Assembly (NCBI RefSeq): GCF_000002425.4
Contig: NC_037275.1
Location: forward strand, 13,869,987 to 13,933,986
Direction: 5' to 3'
Source of the DNA: Physcomitrium patens
Taxonomy: Eukaryota > Streptophyta > Bryopsida > Funariales > Funariaceae
DNA: 64,000 bases
This document shows, piece after piece, positions 1 through 12,637 of the stretch; within the stretch, counting starts at the first letter, position 1; each line of letters starts with the position of its first letter. The notes under the pieces are model-generated. The model was given only the letters and a program-made list of their open reading frames with translations. It made no database searches and was not told the DNA's origin. Both the position numbers and the translations under genes were made by a program.

Positions 1-3000
1 CCACCAAAAATCTCTAGATATCAGCTTTAAAGTCTTATTGTATTTAAAATATCTAACTACTAGAAAATAGTAGTATGCTTAAAGAACTTGTAAACATGCT
101 TCTCTTTTTGGAATATATAAGCATCTTTTGAAATAGAATAGGTTATTTTTTAATTCAAATTTGGAAGCATCATGATACTTAAAAGAGGGATTTTTGATAT
201 CATGAACAAGAAGATCAAAAGACATACTTGATTGAATTTATTTGATAAAGGTTGAATCAACAATCAACATTGATTTCATTACTTAAAGATGAAAATGTTC
301 GAGCTTCAAGAGCATCATTCTATATTAATTAAAAGATGTATCTCTTTCTTTTGGTATAAGATAAGAATATCTATAAAGGATATCAAATAAACCTTATTAT
401 TTTTTAGATCGATTTAAGATGTTGAAATCAAATCTTGATAAAAATATGCTCCAACAAGCTTCGTGACAATTCAAAACATGTATTAACATGAAGTACTTGA
501 GATTCTTCTTATCTTTATATTTGGACATTGGATTGAAAGCGCCTTCTAAATAATGACACCATTTTTGAAAAAAATCCACAATTACAAGAAGCTTTTGTTA
601 TATATCTCATAATTAATTTTGGTTCTTAAAAAAATTTGGAATGAAAAGCTACTAGGTGAAGTTTATTATTTATTCTCATTAGTAATAATACAGCACCTAA
701 AGCAAAGTCTAATGCATTTTTTTCTATAAAGAATGCCTTAGAGAAGTCAACATGCTATAAGATTAATACAGAAATAAAGATTGTCTTTAAAGCTTCAAAT
801 ACTACTTCTGCTTCTTGATTCCATTGAAGTTTTTTTTTACAAGTCAAACATTTAAGTGGAACAACAACTTAAAAGAAGGACTTGATAAAGATCTAATAAT
901 AGTTGACAAATCCTAAAAAATATTTGACATCTCCTACTGTTTTTAGGATCTTCAAATCTAAAATAGTTTGAACTTTCTTAGGATCCATCATAAGTCCATC
1001 ATTTGAAATGATATAACCTAAAAAGTCAACTTGAGTAGTGTGAAATATATATTTTTTTATCTTAGCATAAAATCCTACATCTCTTAATTTTTGTAATACA
1101 TGACAAATATGAAGTTCATATTTTTATATGTTCTTAGAATAGATCAAGATGTCATTTAGATAATAGGTAACAAAATTATCCAAAAAATTTTAAAAATATA
1201 TCATTCATAAGATATTAAAAATTTACTTGTATATTTGTAAGTCTGAAAGGCATGACATTATATTTGAAATATCCATACTTGGTTCAAAATGCAATCTTCT
1301 ATTTATCTCCTTTTTTAATGCGTACCAAATTGTATGTTCTTCATAGATTTATTTTTATATAGATCTTAGCTTACTTCAATTGATAAAAAAGTCTAGATAT
1401 TCAAAATAGTCGGTATGTATTCTTGATATTGGGCTTGTTGAGTCTTTAATAATTAATATATATTTGCAATGATCTATCTTTTTTCTTCACAAATAGAATT
1501 AGAGCTCTTACTAGAAATTTGGAATGGCATATGATTTTCTTTAATATACTCTTTGAGCTCAGTCAATTCATTTTGTGATAAATTGTAGATTGGTTCAAAT
1601 GGCGATTGTGTTCTTTATTGAAGGTCAATTCAGCAATCATAGGAATGATGTTTTGGAAGACTATCTATATTTTTTTTCTCAAATACATCTTAGAATTCTT
1701 GATATTGACTTAGAATGCCACTTGAAATCTTAGTATTATTGAAAACAAATGTGGCATAAATAACACAAGGTGATCCTTCTTTTGCAGCATACAAGAAAGC
1801 TCTTGCACTTACAAATATAAGTTTAATTATATTATACTTGTGATTTTTTATTTCATTAATTATATTCTTAATTATACTTTTAGAAAAGTCAAGAGTATGA
1901 AAAATCCAATCTACTTGAAGGTTGTATCTTTCTAACTACGATAAGCTTAAAATAATTGGATTAAAAAAAGATCTAATGATATTAAATACTACAAAGCTAT
2001 TATGACCATTGGTTATTATTTCTACAAGAAGTATTTTGTGAGTAACATCTCCAAAAGACAATAGACAACCATCTATGACTTCTACATAAACAAGTTTAGT
2101 TTTTGTTAGTAAAGATATGCTAAGTTTTTTAAAAAATTCTTTATCTAAGAAATACATTGAGGCTCTTGAATCTAATAAGGCAGAGGCTTTGTAATATTTA
2201 GGTCCTAAAATAATATTTAATGTAAAACAAGCAAAAGATTTTGAAAAGAAAATAGGACCTTCATTAGTTATTGTACAAGGTTCTATTCGCACAGTCCCTA
2301 TTGTAGTTGGACAAACTTAATTTTTGATATATTGTCTTCTTTGATATTTATACTCCTCATTTTATAATTATGTCACTTCTTTGGACAATATTGAGCAGTG
2401 CACTTAGGTTCTCGATAATATAAGCACAATCCTTCTAAAAAGGCAATGAGTCTTTTCTTGCTTAATAAGAGGTTTGAAACATAATGCATCAATTTGTATA
2501 TTTTTTACTTCCAAATGTATGTGTTGAGTAGGCATTGGTGTTGCCATTGAATTATAGTAATGTTGGAGTTTACTTCTCCATCTCTAAGATCAAAATTCAA
2601 CAAATTGATTATCACATTTCACAACAAAATCAATTACTTGACTCAATGTTTAACGATCAAATAATTTGAGCATCAATTTTTTTACTTTATATTGTAATCT
2701 ATAAAAAAATTCGCTATTAAGTGTAGCATCATCCCACTTCATATCAGTTGCAAGTTATCAAAATTGTGAAGCATATAATATTATGGATCAATTGCCTTGT
2801 TGTAAAATATAGATCTTGTTGATTATAACATAAGTTGTATTATGTTCTCTCTTCATGGATCAAAACTTTGCCAAAAAAGCCTTCAAATTATTCAATCTTA
2901 TTGGATCTCATTATTCAAAAAAAGATGAAAAACCACAATAATGTTGAACCTGAAAGAAGTATACTAATAAATCTAACTTTTGATCCTAGAGTTGGATAGC

Positions 3001-4049
3001 TTTGGAGTTGAATTTTAATCACAAATTGTACTTGATTGAAAAATCTTCAAAACTTAAATCTTGTACTATCAAACTTCTCAGTATGGAAATTCTTAGTTCT
3101 TTAGTATTGAAAGGATATTCAAATAGAAGAAAAGAGACATAATTTGGTACAGATGTTGAAGCAGCTCCAATCATATCTATATCTTCACTTCTTGCTATTC
3201 TTGTTGTTCCTTGTGGTAGTAAATTGAGTTGATGCATTACAAGGATTAATTTTTTTAATTGCTCTTATATTTGTGCCATTCTACTCTTCATTTTAATAAG
3301 CTCTGCTATGATAATACTTAGAAAAAATATCTAATTTTGCTCAAGTCCTATAGAAAAAACAACTAGATATCAAAGAAGATACTTAAAATAATATTAGTTT
3401 AAAAGAAAATAATCTGCAACTTCTAATATGCTTGCCTTCTCAAGAAAAAGAAGTAATCCACTCTTAATTAAGAAAAGATAAGACTTCGATATTTGTAAGT
3501 ATGTTCTTCCCAATTTATCATGGACAAGAATTTAATGAAATTAAATAAATAGCTATAACAAAATAGAAATAAAAAAAGTATGTATATTAAAAAAAATAAA
3601 AAATAGAATGGCTATTACTAAAAGATAAAAAAACTAAAGACTCTTAAATCTAAGATAGAAATAAGAAAAGAATTAATAAGAGTGAAGAATTTTTTATTCT
3701 TGCCTCTATATATACTATCTAACTAGGAGCGACGTGACGATATTCTATACAACCTTTAATATGTGTTGATTATATAAGGCACATACTTTAACTTACAAGG
3801 TAAGTTTTCTATATGTGCACCACATAATAAGCTTGTTCTTGAAGCTACCAATATGTATAGCACATAGCTTACTTATTGACTACAATTTTAATCTAAAAAG
3901 TTAATTATAAACACATATAAAGTCAAAGCAGTATCTATGAAGCTTCTAAGAAGCTTTTATAAAAGATATTTGGAATTAACTTATTTTTATTTATTTTTAT
4001 TTAATCATATAGGTAATTATTAGATTACATGTGTATGTTTGTTATCATA
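1..4049 (-). mobile_element. Old Ty3/gypsy chromovirus relic (family A), cut by the window edge
   Basis: Reading leftward from a 5' LTR (about 3,516-4,049) come a leader (about 3,290-3,500), a gag-derived stretch (about 2,350-3,240), a protease-like stretch (about 1,940-2,290, recognisable LLDS-like active-site region) and reverse transcriptase/RNase H remnants (about 400-1,500). Order and residues follow the young copy at 14,887-21,036; for example the RNase H end keeps an LEGAF...KNLKYFM pattern. The DNA is extremely AT-rich and the coding regions are heavily broken, with dozens of interruptions. This fits an old, methylated copy eroded by C-to-T change. The integrase part would lie left of the window. 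Family call is confident; exact borders are approximate. Confidence 0.8.
3516..4049 (-). repeat. LTR of family A (5' LTR of the left relic)
   Basis: About 530 bp. It aligns along its length with the LTRs at 57,684-58,211 (+) and 62,057-62,574 (-), sharing blocks such as the paired 'aagcttct' motif and the segment before 'cttacaaggtaag'. The inner edge reads TATCATGG and lies about 20 bp from a decayed initiator-Met-type primer site near 3,480-3,495. Edges were set by comparison with the young LTR pair and may be off by a few bases. Confidence 0.7.
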
Positions 4050-4189
4050 CTTTAATTACTTATAGTATATAAAAATTAATTAAGACATATAATATGTTTG
4101 TAAGTCTTGATGTAGATTAGAGTGGTTAGTAAATAAATTTAAAAAGAATTGATATAAGCAAATTTATTTGGAGATTTTTCTATTTTGAT

Positions 4190-5292
4190 TATAGTGTTTA
4201 TATTATGTAGGATTTAGATATTTAGTATAAAGCTTAAGAGAAGGTTGAAATTCAAAGATGAAAGTTTTAACTATTAGGAGGCTTATTGGGAAGGATGAAA
4301 GCAAGGCATGATTGGATGAAGGCAAGGAATGGAGATCTTCATTCCTATTGGTCGAATGTCATGTCCAATGGGCTTCAAGGAGGCTGCCTGAGGCCTTATT
4401 AGAGATCAGGGTTCTTTTTTCAAAGGAATTTGAGCTTTAGAGGCTAAGGTCAGCAAGTTCAAAGTTTTGGGTATAATTTGGGTGAAGAGTTTATGTGATT
4501 TCGAGTTTTTATGAAGGAGATATAAGTATTCAAAGTTAAGGTGTCAAAATTGTACCTATTGTCACTCTTTGAAGCATAACATATGCGTACGGAGAGCAAT
4601 GAAAGATCGGTGACTAGAGTTGGAAAGAACACTTTTTTTTAATATACTTTACGTATATTTTTTGATGAATTCCAAGTCTGAATGAAGGAGTTATGGGGCA
4701 TTGAAGACAGCACATGTAATTCAAAGGCAGTAAGTGAGTCATTTTGTTGATAGTAATGGTTGGAGCCATATCTTGAGTTTTTAGACGAATTTTTGGCTCA
4801 AATTTTTTGTAAGTATAATTTATTAGGTTGAAAAGCTATAGATCAAAGTTTCATGGTATTTGAGTACTTATTTTGTGAGGTATGAAGAAAATAGCATGCA
4901 AATGTATGTGAGCTAGAGTTTGAAGCTGATGTTAGGATTTTTGTGATATCTCAATATTTGTAACGAATTTACAATTGAATTTTTTTTGTGGTAGTTTTTG
5001 AAAGTATATCAGTACTTTATGTAACATTTAGGATTTTTTGGATGGTCCAATTATAAGATATGAGCTATTAAAGTTCAGAAAACATTTCTCATAAGGATAT
5101 ATAAGCTTTTAAGATACCTAATCATACATTTGGATGTTTTATTGGTACTTGGGCTTATGTATTGATGTAATTGTCATAAAAATGAATATATTATATATAT
5201 AAAATTGGTACTTTTATATCTTAGACTTGATTGAGTATTTAGTGGTAGCCAAAAGCTCTGCGCTTTCTTGAAACAAACTCTCTCTATCCTGA
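4190..5292 (+). repeat. LTR copy of gypsy family C
   Basis: This block matches the inverted copy at 21,810-22,598 and, more distantly, segments at about 5,300-6,360 (+) and 59,100-60,460 (-). It contains no coding sequence. It ends in a '...ctctctatcctgaca' motif at about 5,292, like an LTR 3' edge. The part 4,507-4,903 is almost identical to the inverted copy while the rest is clearly diverged (see findings). The left edge is uncertain. Confidence 0.65.
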
Positions 5293-5299
5293 CACCGTG

Positions 5300-5979
5300 A
5301 CAGCTATTTAAGGCCTTATTAAAGATTAGGATTATTTTTTAAAAGTAATTTGAATTATGGATTTTGTACCTACTATCATTCTTTTGAATATAATGTGTGC
5401 GTATAAAATATAATGAAGGATCAATAAATAAGATTAAAGGGAGCACTTTTTTTATTGTATTTTTAATATTTTTTTTAATAAATTTTAAGCTGAGTTGAAG
5501 GATTTATAGAATTTGAAATTAATACTTACGACCTAAGAGTAGTAAGTGATCCAATTTTCAAGTGGTTGTCTTTCATACCATATCTTAAGTAATTTAGCAA
5601 GATTTTGGATAAATTTTCTAAAAATATATATTATCATATTAATAAAATTTATATATAAAGTTTGGAGGATTTGAAGTTTGGATTTTTGAAATATAGAGAA
5701 AATAGTGATTTGATGCTTATAAATTAGGATTTAAAGCACTTGCTTGAGTTTTAAGATATTAGACAATATTTAATAGATTTAGAATTTATTTTTTTATGGT
5801 AAAGCTAAAGGATAATTCTACATTATCTAAAAATTTGAAAAAAAGTAAATAGTTTAATCAAGAGATATAAATTTTAAAGTTCACGGAAAAAAAATCCTTT
5901 GTAAGAGAAAAAAAGGTTCATAACAAGTTTTGCTACAATTTGGGCATTTTATGCAAAGTAAAGGGGTTTTTGGAAGCCA

Positions 5980-6032
<53 letters not shown>

Positions 6033-6360
6033 TATATAGACTATATATATATATATATATGTATATATATTACGTAGAGATATAGAGCTATGGTAAAATT
6101 ATAATATAAAGATGGAAATTTGTAAGAGGTTTATGGATTTTCTTTGAGCTTATGAGAAATCAAACTTGCGGGTAAAAAGTTAGTTATGATTTGATGTAGC
6201 AAAAGATATTAGGGTATTTTTAGATATTTTAAAAAGTCTTATATATAAATTTTTTTAAATCTAAAAGTATTATATAAATAGAATATCTTTAGATACTATT
6301 ATATTTTTTTGATCTCTATAATATAAAAAACATTACTTATTAGAACTTGTCTAATAAGTT
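5300..6360 (+). repeat. Diverged second LTR copy of family C
   Basis: The segment begins with a 'aaggccttattaaagat' motif that corresponds to position about 4,400 in the preceding copy, so two LTR pieces lie head to tail. It continues beyond the end of the first copy and matches 59,100-60,000 on the other strand through 'ggaagccaagac' and an AT microsatellite. It has no coding capacity. Confidence 0.6.
5984..6070. repeat. (AT)n microsatellite inside LTR family C
   Basis: Nearly uninterrupted TA/AT dinucleotides with two short breaks ('agtatatatagac', 'gtatatat'). The related LTR near 59,380-59,410 carries an AT run at the equivalent place, so the microsatellite belongs to the LTR family and was not a separate expansion. 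Confidence 0.9.
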
Positions 6361-7270
6361 AAAATTAAACTCTCTATAGCTAAGTATCCAATGTCATGTA
6401 GTAACATGACTATATGGTGAAAAATAAAAACATGGATGTTTTTAAAGAAGAGCCTAGTATGAAGATATGATAGAAAAACAAGAATAAATGAAAGAAAGAT
6501 AATAATAAATTTAGTCTTCATGCTGCCTTTTAGAGAAGGAGCTTCTATTGGATTTATATGACCATAAATGCCTCAAATCAAAGTAAATGACATAAGTAAT
6601 TAATATAGACGTATTTGAAAGGAAGTTGCTAATAGGTTTAAGTAAATATTACCGAAAATTATCAAATATTAATACCTAGAGAGGACCAATTATCAATCTA
6701 AGTTAAAATCAGACCTTAAGGCACAAAATCGTGTATCTACGGAAATTTTGAAGTTCTTTAGTAGCTCAAAGAGCAAGATTTGAGAGAAAACTAGTAAAGA
6801 AATTTTTGAGAAGTGGTTTCATGTCAATCAAGTTAATATTCAGTTTTTTGAAGATTTTCAAAATTTGTAAAGTTCTTAGTTGGAATAGATTTATAAAAAT
6901 AAAATTATGATTATAAAATTGAAGATTTCTTGAGTTTTGTAGTGTGTGTATGGATGAATTTTGGGTACTATGTTGGAATTCTAGTTGTTCGTATGTGTGA
7001 AGGTTTTGAAGTCAATTGAACAATCAAATTGAAGTATGTAAAGGCTTTTGTAGATTGAAGTCTCAAAAATTGGAATTTGAAGGTCAATGAGTATTTTTAA
7101 GATAATTAGTAATTTTTTGATTTAATTGAAATAAGAGTTTTTTATATAAAGACTAGACTTGATTTTCCATAGTTTAAGTATATTTTAGAAGCAATTCAAT
7201 AGTTCAAGAACAAGATATTGATATTGGAAGTTCAACATTCAAATTGGAGTAGGAGGATGACTAATACTAG
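6360..7270. other. AT-rich repeat DNA, unassigned
   Basis: No gene is visible. Phrases such as 'gagaggaccaattatcaatctaag' and 'ggcacaaaatcgtgtatctacgg' have the feel of LTR or leader sequence of the gag-bearing relic to the right, but no second copy lies in the window to prove this. Confidence 0.35.
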
Positions 7271-10200
7271 AGTTGAATTTAAGATTGATCTTTTATTTGG
7301 TAAGTTTGATCTTCTTCAAATTTTGTATAATTTTTTCCAACTTAGTTGTTGAAAGGTGTATAAAATCTTAAGCAAGATCAATAGTATAATTGATAGATAT
7401 TAAAGTTCTAAATTACCCCAAGGTTTAGTTAATTTGATTAGGATTTGATTTAGAATTTAGGAATTAATTAGATTTAGGGATTTTTTAGGACTTTGATAGG
7501 ATTTGACTTAAGATTTAAATAAAGACTATTCAAACTTTAATTAGGATTAAAGTAAGATTTGATTAAAATTTATTTAAGATATATTTTAGATTCTATATTA
7601 ATACTTTGTTTAAATTTCTTTAGGATTTTTTTATGCTTCTTTCAAAAAAATTTGAGGTTTTTTTGAATTAATTAAAGCTTGATTAGCATATTTAATGTTT
7701 AATTGGAGTTATTTGATATTCTATTAAAATTAAAAACTTCTTGTTGCAATACTCCTTCTATCTTTTACAGCCAAGTTCTTGGTGCATTTTCAATTTAGGC
7801 TTCACGTTATACAATATAAGTAGTGAACTTGATGTAAAAGCTTAAGGTGGGAGGTATTGAAGTTTAATTATTTTTATTTTTATTTAATAGAAAATAAGAG
7901 CAAGAATTTTGAAGGAGCTATGGGAGGAGCTTCAAGTAGACCTTCTAGTAGAGTTTCTTCTAAAAGACAAGGTAAGTGCACAAATTCAACTATTACAAGT
8001 ATATTTAAAGCTTTTTCATTATCTATATAACAATAGCAAAACAACAATCACAAGGAAGCTTTGGCAATCAAAGCATTATAAGCATTGATTAATAAAATTG
8101 ATCAGTTTGATAGAAGAGATATTTCAAAGTATTTAAGATATTATGTATAAAAAATAGAATTAAATTGATTTTTTGAGAAGAAGATGATTGAACTATTTTA
8201 ACTTACCTTATACAAAAGAAAAAAAAATATGTTACATCAATTATGAAGCATTATTGAAATTTATGGGAGAACTTTTCACATGCATTAAAAGATGAATATT
8301 TCTTGGAAGACACTAATTGTGTTATTAAGAAATCATTTTTTGAATAGATTGAGCAGTCTAATAAGAATTTACAAGCAATAAAATTATTAAGAGAGTTTGA
8401 AAGATAGTATTCTTAATTATCAAAATTAGAGAAGTTAATATGAGAGCTAAATAAGGTTGAATTATTTCTTCAAGTTTTTAATAGAGAATTATAAGAAAAA
8501 TTGGAGTTACTATTTAAAAACAAAGAAAAAAATGTAAAATTGACAATAAAGATGTTGTGGATTTTGTTGCAAAAAGAGAGAGGAGGAATGATATCGTTAA
8601 TATTTAAAGAATAGTCCAAGCACCTAAAACTCAAATGCATACAACATGACCAACAATGCCTATTATTTAATATCCAACATCTATATCTAAGAAAAAAGAT
8701 ATGGGAGTTGAAGAAATTATATGTGGTATATAAGAACTTCAAATCAAATTGATAAGACTTGAAGAAAAGACTTTTACAAGTAATTTAAAAGCTATTTCTA
8801 AAGAAAGATATATACAAAGATGTATTTGGTGTGATAATGTTTCTTATATTAAGAAGGATTGCAATGAATTTGATAATATAGTACAATAAGGGGTTATTTT
8901 TTGGAAAGATAGAAAGGTGGTATTAAAAGATACATGAGACCTCTTTCAAACCAATTTTGGCAAGGAATATATGAAAGCATTGATTCAAGACTATTTAGTA
9001 GCACATAGAATAACAACAAAAAAAAGTACAAGTTATGGTGCTAGAGTAGATGATGACTTTGACGGAAGTATAGAGAAGATCATCTAGAAGCTCTTTTAGT
9101 TCATACATATATTGTTAAGAGCCAACATGAAACCTTGATGGAAGAAAAAAAAAAAAGAAATTTTGACAATATAAAATAAGAAATATTTTTTAAAATACAG
9201 ATTTGAGGAGACAAAGCTTGTAAGGCGGCTTCACAAAAATTATCTACAAAGAATACTTCAATGATAATAGAAAAAAAAAGTAAAAGAGATAAAAAAATAA
9301 AAATAAATCAATAACTTATAAATTAGACTATGATATAGAAATAGCAACAGATTTGAAGGAGGTGTTGGAAGAACATATATTAAATGCTAAGGTAGAGTTA
9401 ACATTCAAAGAAATTTTAAGAATTATAAAAAAAGAGTTTTATAATATTATTATTTATAATATGAAAAAAAAAATTAATTGGTGAAGTTGGAATGAGTCAT
9501 GCTATTGATGTAAGAATATATAAGTATAAAGAAGAGGGTGATAATGATCTCAAGCAATCAACAAATAAAAAGAATGGTCATAATTAATGAATATTGTGAG
9601 TATAAAATTCATTCTTCAATTCAAATTACAAAATGGCCTCAATTAAAAGTTGCTTTTAATTAGTGGTATGAAGTAGAAGTTTGAAGAATAAGAACAAAAA
9701 AAATACAACGTTCACTTGAGCGGATTTTAGGATTTTCCTTCCATTTGGTAACTATGGTTATCTTTGAATTTTATTTGCTTATTTCTAAAGTAGTTGTTAA
9801 GAAGTATATAAAATTTTAAACAAGATAAATGGTTTAATCAATAAATATTGAGGTTCTAAATTGTATTAGAATTAGGTTAAGTTGGTTAGATTTTGATTAG
9901 GATTTGATTTAGGATTAGGTTTAGATTAGAGTTTATGATTTGGTTAAGATTTAGGGTTGGATTAGGATTTAAGATTTGCTTAGAGTTTAGAATTTAAGAT
10001 TTAATCTAGGATTTGATTAAAGTCCATTAGGATTTCAACTAAGATTAAATTAGAACTTAGTTCAGATTTATTTAAGATATATTTGTGATTATTCTAATAT
10101 TTTTTTAAGATTTCTTAGAAATTCTTTTAAGGTTTATTATAGAGTTTTTTTTGAATACTTAAAAGATTTTTTTTTGTGATTTCTTTAATTTTTGAATTTA

Positions 10201-10370
10201 AATTTGATTAAAGCTTACTAAGCATTGTTAAGGTTTAATTAGAATTTATTTAGTATTCTATTAGAATTAGGATTTTGTTATTAAAATTTTCATTCTATCT
10301 TCGACAGCCAAGTCTTCAATGCATCCTCAAGCAAGACTTCATATAATACGATAGTGGTTCATATTAAATA
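7270..10370 (+). mobile_element. gag-only Ty3/gypsy relic between direct repeats
   Basis: Two related ~600-bp blocks (about 7,270-7,850 and 9,720-10,370) in the same orientation flank about 1.8 kb of gag-like sequence. Both blocks run through degenerate 'gatttagg' arrays and end in a shared 'acagccaagt(t)ctt' region. The internal part can be read in pieces as a retrotransposon gag: an 'INKIDQFDRRDISKYL'-type stretch near 8,090, 'FSHALKDEYFLEDTN' near 8,270, and a degenerate zinc knuckle (CIWC...C) near 8,820. Coding similarity fades near 9,600, where protease would begin; no reverse transcriptase or integrase follows before the second block. It is heavily broken. It may be an internally deleted gypsy element or a gag-only non-autonomous derivative. 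Confidence 0.55.
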
Positions 10371-10429
10371 ACATCCTTCTTATCCATAAGACAATAGATT
10401 GGGTGACATATTCAAAACAACTATTAATC

Positions 10430-10680
10430 TTTTTCAAGATTGATTTCTCCTAAGCCTGTAACATGGTGGATTGGCCATTCCTATTTCAAGTAATGCTAAA
10501 ATTTGAGTTCTCCATAAAGTATGTAGCTATGATTAGAATATTATTCCAAGATGCAAATACAAGTATGAACATTAAATGCTTTTAAACTTCTTCTTTTGAG
10601 ACAAATAGAAGGATGCGTCAAAGGTAGCTTTTAGCACTATATTTTTTCTTAGTTATTGTAAAAGTATTTAATTTCGTAGT
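10430..10680 (+). mobile_element. LINE reverse-transcriptase fragment
   Basis: One frame reads KIDFS, then 'NMVDWPFLFQVMLKF', 'YVAMIRILFQDANTS' and a decayed 'RMRQ...LLALYFFLVIV'. These correspond to the fingers-palm region of plant L1-type LINE reverse transcriptase (LDFSKAYD...W.FL and GVRQGCPLAPYLF). In-frame stops are present (for example at the RQG position and after KIDFS), so it is a dead fragment. It lies just right of the gag relic. The rest of the LINE is not clearly recognisable, though 10,680-12,010 might contain more of it. Confidence 0.7.
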
Positions 10681-12037
10681 AAAATTAGTAATAAAATATG
10701 TACTATTAAAAAAATAGCTCTATCTATGATAAATAGGAAATAATTTATTGCATATTTTACATATGATAATTCTTTTATTTTAAAAGATGATAATTCATTA
10801 AAAAAATTATTCCAAGTTTTGAATAAGTTTAGCTTGAGTTTAGGATTAATCTTCAATTGAAAGAAATCATGTGGATATTAGCAAAGTGAAGCCTCCTCAA
10901 TCAATCTAGATTAATACCTTAGAGATCTCTTGGATTGATAATAGAAGTTGATAGGTACTCTATTTAGTCTATATATGTCATTTTCAGTAGTGGATGAGTT
11001 TATGAAAGATTGCATTAAAAAAAAGCTTCAATATTAGAATACTATCAAGATCAATACTATGAGCCATTTTGTGATTGTCAATAAGATTCTTCTATTTTTA
11101 TGTTTTCCTTTGCTATTATTTAAAGATGAATAAAGATAGAAAAGACAAAAATAAGATCTTAAATTCATAGTTATATATAGTTTAAAAATAAGCAAAGAGT
11201 TCAAATCAAGGTTTCATTGATGCAATGTTGCCAATTCGAAAAAAATAAAATAAGATAGACATAATCAATTCATTTGATATATTGTCATCTCTAATAGCTA
11301 AATAAATCATTAATGCTTATGAGTCAAGTATGTCTAATTTACATATTTTGTTGAGATTTATGCTAAGAAATTTTCAATCATACTTTAAAGAAAGATGGAC
11401 TCCTAGTTTAGAATATTTTTTTCTTCTCTATTTTTAAGTCAAGCAAGGCTCAATGATATTGATACTCATGGTGGCATGGAATGCTGCTATGGACGAGCTC
11501 ACAAACCATTGAGATTACTTATTGCCTGACACAATCTCCCTCATCAGCTTTAGAAAATAGATAGGTTGTTATGAAGCAAATAGAAATGGCTTATTGTCTC
11601 TTATGTGAAAAATTTCTAATAGAATCTAATGTAAATGCAAAGGAGTAAGATACACATCTATTCTTATTTCGGCTATTCTTTGCTTTACTTTCTTTGCCAT
11701 AATTTACTATTTATAGTTTGAATGGCAACCAAAATTCTTTTTAGTCTAAAGTTCTTATTATAGAATATAAATAGTTTAAATTGTATGAAGCTCAAAATTA
11801 AAAATTATCAATCTATTCTATGAATGGATTACCTTTCTTGATTGAAACTCAAACAAGTTCCATTAGACATTTCAAAAAGAGACAGTATTACTCATCTGGT
11901 ATTAAAAAAAACTAAGCTGAAATTTACTATGAGCAAAATATATCATCTCCAATCTAATAAATAAGTAGTCTAAGATGCTTTCAAGAAACTATTCTCTCTA
12001 ATATAAAGATCAAAAGAAACCAACCTTTTCACATACT
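10680..12037. other. AT-rich interval, no recognisable gene
   Basis: Low-complexity AT-rich DNA with many stops in all frames. A locally GC-richer patch near 11,455-11,550 stands out but gave no protein I can name. It may be remains of the adjacent LINE or of other retroelements. Confidence 0.4.
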
Positions 12038-12622
12038 TGAGGTAAGTGTGAGCTAAAGACTCTCTAATAACCAAAAAGAATTTCCAACATAGTGATAAAG
12101 GAGCAGTTGGAAGAGCCACCTTCCTCATTCCAAGATAAATCTTATATAGAAGGATAAGCTAGGTTGCAAGAATACTTCTAATAGTAGTATAAGTTCTAAG
12201 TGTATTTACCTACATCTCATATGCTTAGACTTCTTGAATAGAATTAGTTTAAGTGGTTAAGAGTCAATTTAAGAAATATGTATCATTTCTTTATATCATT
12301 CTTTGAATTGCAACTAGGATAGTGTTCCATCACAATACAAAAGATAAGCTCAAAATGACAGTGTATCTTATTAGAAAGATAAGAATGGGCACTATGAAGG
12401 CTTGTAGTGCATGACATGTTGCATCACAACATAGAATTGTGATGTGCCTTAAGGTTCTAATGCAACACTGAGTTTCTATCTAAAGTAAGCTCAAACCTTA
12501 GAAGACTCAAGGAATTTGAATGGAGCTAGTTTGGATTGTTTCCACATTATTTTTAAGTAGTAGTATTGTTTTTATGGGACTTTCATGTGATTGAGAGTCC
12601 AAGATGAAAAAATAATATTATA
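12038..12622 (+). repeat. 5' LTR of family B element
   Basis: It aligns end to end with 22,725-23,327, for example 'acttgaggtaagtgt', 'ttggaagagccaccttc', 'taagtggttaagagtcaatt' and 'attgagagtccaa'. It starts TGAGG and ends near 'attata' just before the primer-binding site. The start could lie up to about 30 bp further left. Confidence 0.75.
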
Positions 12623-12624
12623 AG

Positions 12625-12637
12625 TACTATCAGAGCC
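12625..12637 (+). other. Primer-binding site of family B (initiator-Met tRNA type)
   Basis: The string 'tactatcagagcc', two bases after the LTR, differs by one or two bases from the TGGTATCAGAGC complement of plant initiator methionine tRNA used by many LTR elements. Confidence 0.6.

Noticed and set aside
5984-6070. AT array considered as a centromere- or origin-like element
   Set aside because: It is an ordinary microsatellite that recurs at the same place in another LTR copy.
7420-7570. TTAGG-like words considered as an interstitial telomere
   Set aside because: Units are irregular and shared with a second retroelement block, so a true telomeric array is not supported; kept only as a finding on origin.
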